Source: Candidatus Flavonifractor intestinipullorum
GTDB taxonomy: Bacteria; Bacillota; Clostridia; Oscillospirales; Oscillospiraceae
Reading direction: 5' to 3'
Length of the DNA stretch: 45,591 nt
Assembly (NCBI GenBank): GCA_019118925.1
Contig: DWYC01000006.1
Span: 1-45,591 of the forward strand
In this document: piece by piece, positions 40,151 through 45,591 of the stretch
Layout of the letters: the number at the start of each line of letters is the position of its first letter
Position numbering within the stretch: position 1 is the stretch's first letter
The notes under the pieces: model-generated
Databases searched by the model: none
The model's input: only the letters and a program-made list of their open reading frames with translations
What the model was told of the DNA's origin: nothing
Made by a program: the position numbers and the translations under genes

Positions 40151-41881
40151 ATGAAAAAACGCCTGACCGCCACCACCTTTCTCATTGTTCTGGCCGCTCT
40201 GCTCGTCTCCAACGCCATGGGTGTGTGGTTTCTCTTCAATCAGGAGCGCCAGGACGCCCGGGAGAGCCTCCACGAACTGCTGAGTCTCATTGACTATCAG
40301 GATATGGACGCCAGCCAGACTGCGCTCCAGTTCCAGCAGGCCGCCCCGGACAAGCGCCTGACTCTCATCGCCGCCGACGGCTCCGTTCTGGCCGACACTC
40401 AGGCCCAGGGTCAGCTGGAAAACCACGCCACCCGTCCGGAGGTGGTCTCCGCCCGCGCCACCGGCTGGGGCGAGGATGTGCGCGCCTCGGACACCGTGGG
40501 CGAGCCCATGCTCTATGTGGCCAAACTCCTGGCCAACGGCACTGTGGCCCGGGCCTCCATGTCCCTTTCCTCCATCGACTCGCTGGTATGGCAGAGCTGT
40601 TCCGGCTTTCTGGCCGCCTCTCTGGTGGCCCTGCTGCTGGCTCTGGCCCTCTCCCGCCGGATGGCCCGGCGAACCCTGGCCCCGCTGAGCGCCGTGGGCG
40701 ACGCCCTCTCCTCCCTTCTCTCCGACCAGGCTCCCACCAGCCTGGACCAGTACCGCAGCGACGATGAGCTGCGCCCCATTCTGCGCTACATTGACAAGCT
40801 CATGGAGCGCCTGAGCGAATCCCTGCGCAACCTGAAGGACGAGCGCAATAAGGTGACCCTCATTCTGGACTGCATGGACGAGGGACTTCTCCTTCTGGAC
40901 GAGCAGGACGGCCTGCTGGCCTGCAACCGGGCCGCCCGGGAGCTCTTCGGGGTGCCCGACGGTTCCGCCGATCTGTCGGGCCTGCTCATCCACACCCGGA
41001 GCCTGCGCCTGCGGGAGGCCCTGGAGCGGTGCCACACCCAGAAAACCCCGGTCTTTCTGGACGTGGAGGACCTGCCTGAGCCGGGGCGTATTCTGCGCTT
41101 CTTCCTCTCCCCGGTCTCCGGCCGGCAGTACGCCGGGGAGCAGGTGGGCACCTCCATTCTCATCTCCGACGTCACCGAGCTCAAGCAGGCCGAGCGGGTA
41201 CGCACCGAGTTTACCGCCAACGTCTCCCACGAGCTCAAGACCCCTCTGACCTCCATCAAGGGCTTTGCCGACATGCTCTCTTCCGGCATGGTCACCGCCC
41301 CGGAAGATCAGAAGCGCTTCTCCTCCCTCATCGGCGTGGAGGTGGACCGGCTCATCGCCCTCATCAACGATATCTTAAAGATCTCCGAGCTGGATTCGGT
41401 GGCCATCGAGCAGGAGGAGTGCTCCACGCCGCTCCTCTCCGCCGCACAGGAGGTGGCGGACCTGCTGGCCCTGAAGGCCAAGGAACAGCAGATCACCCTC
41501 TCCGTCACCGGCGAGGAGTGTCAGGGCGCCATTTCCTCCCTGCGCTACAAGGAGGTTCTGGTCAACCTGGTGGAAAACGGCATCAAATACAACCGCCCCG
41601 GCGGCTCCGTCACCGTCAAAGTGGAGCGCCAGGGCGAACAGGCCGTGCTCACCGTCACCGACACCGGCATCGGCATTCCTCCGGACTCCCTGGGCCGGGT
41701 TTTTGAGCGCTTCTACCGGGTGGACCGGGGCCGGGCCCGCAAGATGGGGGGAACCGGTCTGGGGCTGGCCATTGTCAAGCACATTGTGGCCCTCTATGGC
41801 GGCGAGGTCTCGGTCGCCAGTCAGCTGGACGTGGGCTCCACCTTCCGCATCACCCTCCCCTGCGCCGCCCCGCAGGGTTAG
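40151..41881 (+). CDS. phoR: Phosphate regulon sensor histidine kinase PhoR
   Basis: This 576-residue membrane kinase has a transmembrane helix at about 7-29, an extracytoplasmic domain of about 115 residues, a second helix at about 147-168, a HAMP-like linker, a PAS domain (about 232-345) and the kinase core. The phospho-acceptor is H360 in NVSHELKTPLTSIKG. The N-box NLVENGIKYN and the G-boxes DTGIGIP and GTGLGLAIVKH complete the core. The order matches Bacillus PhoR. It is the last gene of the operon, followed by a terminator. Confidence 0.94.
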   Translation: MKKRLTATTFLIVLAALLVSNAMGVWFLFNQERQDARESLHELLSLIDYQDMDASQTALQFQQAAPDKRLTLIAADGSVLADTQAQGQLENHATRPEVVSARATGWGEDVRASDTVGEPMLYVAKLLANGTVARASMSLSSIDSLVWQSCSGFLAASLVALLLALALSRRMARRTLAPLSAVGDALSSLLSDQAPTSLDQYRSDDELRPILRYIDKLMERLSESLRNLKDERNKVTLILDCMDEGLLLLDEQDGLLACNRAARELFGVPDGSADLSGLLIHTRSLRLREALERCHTQKTPVFLDVEDLPEPGRILRFFLSPVSGRQYAGEQVGTSILISDVTELKQAERVRTEFTANVSHELKTPLTSIKGFADMLSSGMVTAPEDQKRFSSLIGVEVDRLIALINDILKISELDSVAIEQEECSTPLLSAAQEVADLLALKAKEQQITLSVTGEECQGAISSLRYKEVLVNLVENGIKYNRPGGSVTVKVERQGEQAVLTVTDTGIGIPPDSLGRVFERFYRVDRGRARKMGGTGLGLAIVKHIVALYGGEVSVASQLDVGSTFRITLPCAAPQG

Positions 41882-41897
41882 AGTTCTCCGACCTTCG

Positions 41898-41932
41898 GCG
41901 CCGGACGGCAAGTTGCCGTCCGGCGCTCTTTT
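41898..41932 (+). terminator. Terminator of the pst-pho operon
   Basis: A 12- to 14-bp perfect stem (41898-41911 and 41913-41926), centred on AAGTT, is followed by TCTTTTA, 16 bases after the phoR stop. Confidence 0.88.
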
Positions 41933-41946
41933 ACGGCCGGATTTCA

Positions 41947-41975
41947 TATACAGGCGGCCGGACACATGGTATAAT
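41947..41975 (+). promoter_or_regulatory. Promoter of the YcbA/YcbB-type two-component system
   Basis: TATACA (41947-41952) and a perfect TATAAT (41970-41975) are separated by 17 bp. The leader to the ATG at 42018 is about 36 bases and contains GGAGGTG. Confidence 0.65.
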
Positions 41976-42017
41976 AAGGAATCACCCCAGTCTGATTCTG
42001 CCCCGGAGGTGTCTCCC

Positions 42018-43280
42018 ATGCCGCTTCACCGTCCCCACCGGGCTCTTCTGCCCAGCGCGCTGCTCATCGCTCTGGCCTCCCAGCTCTCGGTCAACGTCTT
42101 TGCCCAGCGCTTCAACGTCTCGGTGGCCATCGTGCTCCTGCCCGTGCTGCTCTTCCGCACCCCGGATCTCCCGGTGTTTCTGACCGCCCTTCTGGCCGCG
42201 CCGGGGGTCTTTCTCCTGCGCTGCGCCGTGCAATGGCTCACAGCCGGGACTTTTGCCGGCTGCTGGGCCGCCTATGCCCCCGAGATCCTCTTCTACCTCT
42301 GCTACGGCCTGTTCTTCCGGCTCTATACCCGGGCCCGGCCCTTCCAGCCGCTTCGCTTTTCCACCTATCCCGCCCTGGTCGCCATCGATCTGGGGGCCAA
42401 CTGCGTGGAGCTGCTGGCCCGGGACCTCTTCTATCTCCCGCTTCTGCTCCAGCTCCTCCTCTTGGCCGTGCTCCGGGCGGCGCTGGTGTGGCTGCTCATC
42501 CGCACACTGGAGAATTACGGCTTTCAGGTTCTCCGGGGGGAGGATGTGGAGCGCTATCACCGGCTGCTACTGATGACGGCCACGTTGAAGAGCGAGGTCG
42601 TCTGGATGGAGAAGGGCGCGGCCCTGCTGGAGAACACCATGAGCGAGGCCTACCGCCTCTACAGCCGCCTGCGGCAGCGGGAGCCGGAGGGCGCGGACGC
42701 CGGGACCGCTCTCGCCATCGCCAAAGACATCCACGAGGTGAAGAAGGAATATCTGCTCCTTATGCGCGGCATTTCGGAGGCGCTGGAGCTGGACGCCGCC
42801 ACCCCCGGCATGGAGCTGGACGAGCTCTTCGCCGTCCTCTCCCGCAGCGTACAGCGCACAGCCCGGGCGGCCGGAAAGGAGGTCCTTTTTCACCTGGAGC
42901 TGGAGGAACACTTCTATACCACCCGGCATCACTATCTCATGAGCATCTTCCGCAATCTCTTTCTCAACGCCGTCGAGGCTGCCGGGCCCGGACAGACCGC
43001 CCACATCGCCGTTACCCAGCGCCGGGAGGGGGACGCGTTCCTCTTCACGGTCTCCGACGACTGCGGCGGCATCCCACCGGCCCGGATGTCCTCCATTTTT
43101 ACCCCGGGCTTTTCCACGAAAATCAACTATGCCACCGGGGAGATCAGCCGCGGGCTCGGCCTGCCCATCGTGAAGGACCTGGTGGAGCAGGAGCTGGGGG
43201 GCGCGGTATCCGTGACTTCCCAGGGCGGCGGCACGGAATTCACCCTGCGCATCCCCATTTCAAAACTGGAGGAAGTTTAA
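42018..43280 (+). CDS. YcbA (GlnK)-like membrane sensor histidine kinase
   Basis: This 420-residue kinase has an N-terminal membrane region with about five hydrophobic segments (residues 8-27, 35-48, 54-72, 84-102, 138-162) and almost no extracellular loops. The phospho-acceptor region is AKDIHEVKKEYLLLMRG with H239, the DIHEVKK form seen in YcbA-like kinases. The ATPase domain has FRNLFLNAVEAA, DDCGGIP and SRGLGLPIVKDL. The sensed signal is unknown. It probably lies in or near the membrane. The stop overlaps the ATG of the regulator (TAATG). Confidence 0.88.
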   Translation: MPLHRPHRALLPSALLIALASQLSVNVFAQRFNVSVAIVLLPVLLFRTPDLPVFLTALLAAPGVFLLRCAVQWLTAGTFAGCWAAYAPEILFYLCYGLFFRLYTRARPFQPLRFSTYPALVAIDLGANCVELLARDLFYLPLLLQLLLLAVLRAALVWLLIRTLENYGFQVLRGEDVERYHRLLLMTATLKSEVVWMEKGAALLENTMSEAYRLYSRLRQREPEGADAGTALAIAKDIHEVKKEYLLLMRGISEALELDAATPGMELDELFAVLSRSVQRTARAAGKEVLFHLELEEHFYTTRHHYLMSIFRNLFLNAVEAAGPGQTAHIAVTQRREGDAFLFTVSDDCGGIPPARMSSIFTPGFSTKINYATGEISRGLGLPIVKDLVEQELGGAVSVTSQGGGTEFTLRIPISKLEEV

Positions 43281-44146
43281 TGCTCTTTTATCTCATTGAC
43301 GACGACCCCGCCACCGTGGATGTCCTGCGCATGATCATCGAGGACAACGGCGCGGGCCGGGTGCTAGGGATGGCCTCCAACGGCCAGGACGCCCTGGAGG
43401 ACCTGGAATACATGCACCCGGATATTGTGGTGGTGGACCTGCTCATGCCCGGCATGGACGGCATCGAGTACGTCCGGCGGGCCCGGGCGCGCGTTCCCGC
43501 TCTGCACTTTCTCATGCTCTCCCAGGTGACCGCCAAGGACATGGTGGCCGAGGCCTATGCCGCCGGGGTGGATTTTTTCATCACCAAGCCCATCAACAGC
43601 GTGGAGGTGCTCAGCGTCCTGCAAAAAATGCGGGAGAGCCTGTCCATGGACCGGATGCTCGGGCAGATGCGCACCCTGCTCCAGGGGAGCTCCGCCCCGC
43701 CCGCTGCGGGGGACGGAGCGGAGCACGCCCTCCGGCAGCAGGAGGAGCGCCGGCACGCGCTTCTCAACAACATCCTTCACCGCCTTGGTATCAGCGGCGA
43801 CCCGGCCTGCCGGGACATCGCCCAGATTGTCCTCTATCTCTGCTCGCCCCAGGGCCGCCGGGAACAGCGCACGGTCTCCCAGCTGTGCGAGCAGTTCAGC
43901 GACTCCCCCAAGGCCATGGAGCAGCGGGTCCGCCGGGCCGCCACGGCGGGGCTGGTCAACCTGGCCAACCTGGGAATTGAGGACTACGGCAACGACGCCT
44001 TCACCGAGTACGCCGGAACCCTCTACCACTTCGAGCAGGTCCGCCGGGAGATGGACTGCATCCGGGGCCGGATCTCCACCCACGGCCGCGTTTCCGTCAA
44101 AAAATTTCTCTATGCACTGGCCGCCCTGTGCGGCGAACTCCATTGA
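43280..44146 (+). CDS. YcbB (GlnL)-like response regulator
   Basis: This 288-residue regulator has a receiver domain with D7-D9, phospho-acceptor D53 (VVVDLLMPG) and K103 (ITKPINSVEV). A C-terminal YcbB-type DNA-binding domain follows at about 150-280, with LLNNILHRLGISGDPACRDIAQIVLYL and KAMEQRVRRAA. In Bacillus subtilis the related GlnL activates the glsA-glnT operon through a TTTTGT-N4-TTTTGT repeat. The same repeat occurs at 44242-44257, upstream of the next gene, which points to that gene as a direct target. Confidence 0.88.
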   Translation: MLFYLIDDDPATVDVLRMIIEDNGAGRVLGMASNGQDALEDLEYMHPDIVVVDLLMPGMDGIEYVRRARARVPALHFLMLSQVTAKDMVAEAYAAGVDFFITKPINSVEVLSVLQKMRESLSMDRMLGQMRTLLQGSSAPPAAGDGAEHALRQQEERRHALLNNILHRLGISGDPACRDIAQIVLYLCSPQGRREQRTVSQLCEQFSDSPKAMEQRVRRAATAGLVNLANLGIEDYGNDAFTEYAGTLYHFEQVRREMDCIRGRISTHGRVSVKKFLYALAALCGELH

Positions 44147-44241
44147 CGCTGCAATTTTTCCGTCATTCTGTCCAAAAAACACCCCTTCTTTTTTGCCGTA
44201 ACTGACGAAATTCTATCTCCACCTTCTCTTTATAGACTTCT

Positions 44242-44257
44242 TTTTGTTACTTTTTGT
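44242..44257 (+). promoter_or_regulatory. Probable YcbB-type operator (TTTTGT-N4-TTTTGT)
   Basis: Two exact TTTTGT hexamers (44242-44247 and 44252-44257) are separated by TACT. The second overlaps the -35 position of the downstream promoter, the usual place for an activator. The repeat is the one reported for GlnL of B. subtilis. It is about 95 bases after the YcbB-type regulator gene and 77 bases before the EIIC-like gene. Confidence 0.7.
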
Positions 44258-44275
44258 TGTTTTATGAAACTCGTC

Positions 44276-44281
44276 TATAAA
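44276..44281 (+). promoter_or_regulatory. -10 box of the EIIC-like gene promoter
   Basis: TATAAA lies 17 bp after 44253-44258 (TTTGTT), a poor -35 box. A weak -35 covered by the direct repeat fits a promoter that needs an activator. The transcript leader would be about 45 bases. Confidence 0.55.
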
Positions 44282-44334
44282 CTAGAAAGCAACAAACCGG
44301 CCGAAGGAATTCGAGCAAGATGGAGGTATGAATT

Positions 44335-45351
44335 ATGACAACAATCCTTATGGGCATGGGGCTGCTGCTGGTGACCCTGGCGGCCTTCTCTCTCTTCAGC
44401 ATGAAGGCTCCCATGGGCTCCAAGGCCATGTCGGGCATGGCCAATGCGGCGGTGGCCACGTTCCTGGTGGAGGCCATCCACACCTACATTTCGGGCAACC
44501 TGCTGGGCATTGACTTTCTGGGCGATGTGGGCGCCTCGTCGGGCAGCATGGGCGGCGTGGCCGCCGCCATCCTGGTCCCCATCAGCATGGGCGCCAACCC
44601 CGTTTTGTCGGTGGTGGCCGGCGTAGCCGTGGGCGGCTACGGCATCCTGCCCGGCTTTGTGGCCGGCTATGTGGTGGGCTTCCTGGCTCCGCTCATTGAA
44701 AAATATCTCCCCGACGGCATGGATATCATCCTGGGCGCGCTGGTCATCGCCCCCATTGCCCGCGGCATCGCCTATATCTCTGATCCGGTGGTGAATACCG
44801 CCATGAGCTACATCGGCGCCACCATCACCGCCGCCACCGAGCAGTCCCCCCTGCTCATGGGCTTCCTGCTGGGCGGCATCATCAAGATGATCTGCACCTC
44901 TCCGCTCAGCTCCATGGCCCTCACCGCCATGCTGGGCCTCACGGGTCTGCCTATGGGCATCGCAGCCATCGCCTGTTTCGGCGGGTCCTTCACCAACGGC
45001 ATTGTCTTTTACCGTCTCCACCTGGGCGACCGGAGCAACATCATCGCCGTGATGCTGGAGCCCCTGACCCAGGCCCCCATCATCACCCGCAATCCCATCC
45101 CCATCTACGGCTCCAACTTCTTCGGCGGCGGCCTGGCTGGTATGGGCGCCGCTGTGCTGGGCATCGTCAACGACGCCCCCGGCACCGCCTCCCCCATTCC
45201 CGGTCTGCTGGCTCCCTTCGCCTTCAACGATCCGATGAAGGTCGTCCTGGCCCTGGTGATCGCCGCTCTGGGCGGCGCGCTGGCCGGTTATGTGGGCAGC
45301 AGCATCTTCAAGCGCATTATGAAGAAGCCCGCTCAGACGCAGTCCGTCTAA
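44335..45351 (+). CDS. PTS EIIC-like membrane protein (PTS_EIIC_2 / PfoR family)
   Basis: This 338-residue integral membrane protein has about nine hydrophobic segments, repeated Gly-rich motifs (GGVAAAILVPISMGANPVLSVVAG, LLGGIIKMICTSPLSSMAL) and ends with Lys-rich KRIMKK. It resembles stand-alone EIIC proteins of the PF13303 type, which include the perfringolysin regulator PfoR. No EIIA or EIIB gene is present, so sugar transport by a normal PTS is unproven. GGAGG lies eight bases before the ATG. Control by the upstream two-component system is likely. Confidence 0.8.
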   Translation: MTTILMGMGLLLVTLAAFSLFSMKAPMGSKAMSGMANAAVATFLVEAIHTYISGNLLGIDFLGDVGASSGSMGGVAAAILVPISMGANPVLSVVAGVAVGGYGILPGFVAGYVVGFLAPLIEKYLPDGMDIILGALVIAPIARGIAYISDPVVNTAMSYIGATITAATEQSPLLMGFLLGGIIKMICTSPLSSMALTAMLGLTGLPMGIAAIACFGGSFTNGIVFYRLHLGDRSNIIAVMLEPLTQAPIITRNPIPIYGSNFFGGGLAGMGAAVLGIVNDAPGTASPIPGLLAPFAFNDPMKVVLALVIAALGGALAGYVGSSIFKRIMKKPAQTQSV

Positions 45352-45374
45352 TCTCAGGCAGACCCATCCCGCAC

Positions 45375-45409
45375 AAAAAACGAAGCCGCCGGAAATTCCG
45401 GCGGCTTCG
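45375..45409 (-). terminator. Terminator between the EIIC-like gene and ridA
   Basis: A perfect 14-bp stem (45381-45394 and 45396-45409) is followed on the minus strand by six Ts, so it ends ridA. It can also serve the convergent EIIC-like gene, though its plus-strand T-tract is poor. Confidence 0.85.
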
Positions 45410-45432
45410 CTGCTGTTTCAAAGGGGATACCC

Positions 45433-45591
45433 TTACTTTTCGGCGATGGCCTCGATCTCACAGAGGGCGCCCTTGGGGATCTGCTTGACGGCGACGCAGC
45501 TGCGGGCGGGCTTGGAGGTGAAGTACTTGGCATAGACCTCGTTGAAGGCGGCGAAGTCGGCGATGTCGGCCAGGAAGCAGGTGGTCTTGAC
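45433..45591 (-). CDS. ridA: RidA-family enamine/imine deaminase, C-terminal part
   Basis: The frame is open to the window edge and gives the last 52 residues. [24 protein letters not shown] and [23 protein letters not shown] are clear RidA signatures, including the conserved Arg that binds the substrate carboxylate and the terminal Glu region. RidA hydrolyses reactive enamines made by PLP enzymes. The 5' part lies beyond the window. Confidence 0.95.
   Translation of the reverse strand, partial: VKTTCFLADIADFAAFNEVYAKYFTSKPARSCVAVKQIPKGALCEIEAIAEK

Overview
The window is about 62% G+C and looks like a chromosomal segment of a gut anaerobe of the class Clostridia, most likely an Oscillospiraceae relative of Flavonifractor, Lawsonibacter or Intestinimonas. 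This placement is an inference. It rests on the butyrate-type CoA-transferase, the S-layer homology (SLH) protein, Bacillota-type gene sets (YerC, XpaC, PhoP/PhoR, YcbA/YcbB), a thioredoxin reductase without an NADPH motif, and sigma-A promoters with 17-bp spacers. No insertion sequence, prophage, CRISPR array or rRNA was seen.

Layout. 1-3.0 kb: end of an SLH protein, a lone butyryl-CoA:acetate CoA-transferase, and a coupled pair made of a Crh-like HPr without the catalytic His and an HD-domain nucleotidase. 3.1-13.3 kb: housekeeping genes. These are mtaB, a five-gene tRNA cluster (Val-Asp-Phe-Gly-Cys), the yerC/methyltransferase/hslO operon, phoH, a second HPr without the regulatory Ser, an ArsR-thioredoxin reductase-thioredoxin redox operon, a GH13 enzyme, an AlbA_2 protein and tRNA-Leu. 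13.6-25 kb: an accessory stretch with fructokinase plus D-lyxose/mannose isomerase, an unknown acidic protein next to an LRR/DUF4132 protein, and a secreted protein of about 2,050 residues with two tandem GH9 units and a dockerin. 25.3-27.8 kb: a divergent module of XRE regulator, Ser/Thr kinase and zinc-ribbon/beta-helix membrane protein. 27.9-34.9 kb: envelope genes (xpaC, vanW family, DUF2461, polysaccharide deacetylase, NlpC/P60) and a WYL regulator. 35-41.9 kb: a complete phosphate regulon, pstSCAB-phoU-phoP-phoR, behind a promoter with Pho-box repeats. 42-45.6 kb: a YcbA/YcbB-type two-component system, a PfoR/EIIC-like membrane protein, and the end of ridA.

How the genes work together. 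The Pho operon combines phosphate uptake with its own sensor and regulator. The ArsR operon probably links a thiol or metal signal to thioredoxin reduction, possibly driven by ferredoxin. The two HPr paralogues have complementary losses, which suggests that phosphotransfer and Ser-phosphorylation signalling are split between two proteins. The most interesting regulatory observation is upstream of the EIIC-like gene. An exact TTTTGT-N4-TTTTGT direct repeat, the pattern reported for Bacillus subtilis GlnL (YcbB), overlaps the -35 position and lies directly downstream of a YcbB-type response regulator. The kinase module is also notable: the only usual start codon at its 5' end lies inside a strong -35 box, so translation probably begins at a rare codon.
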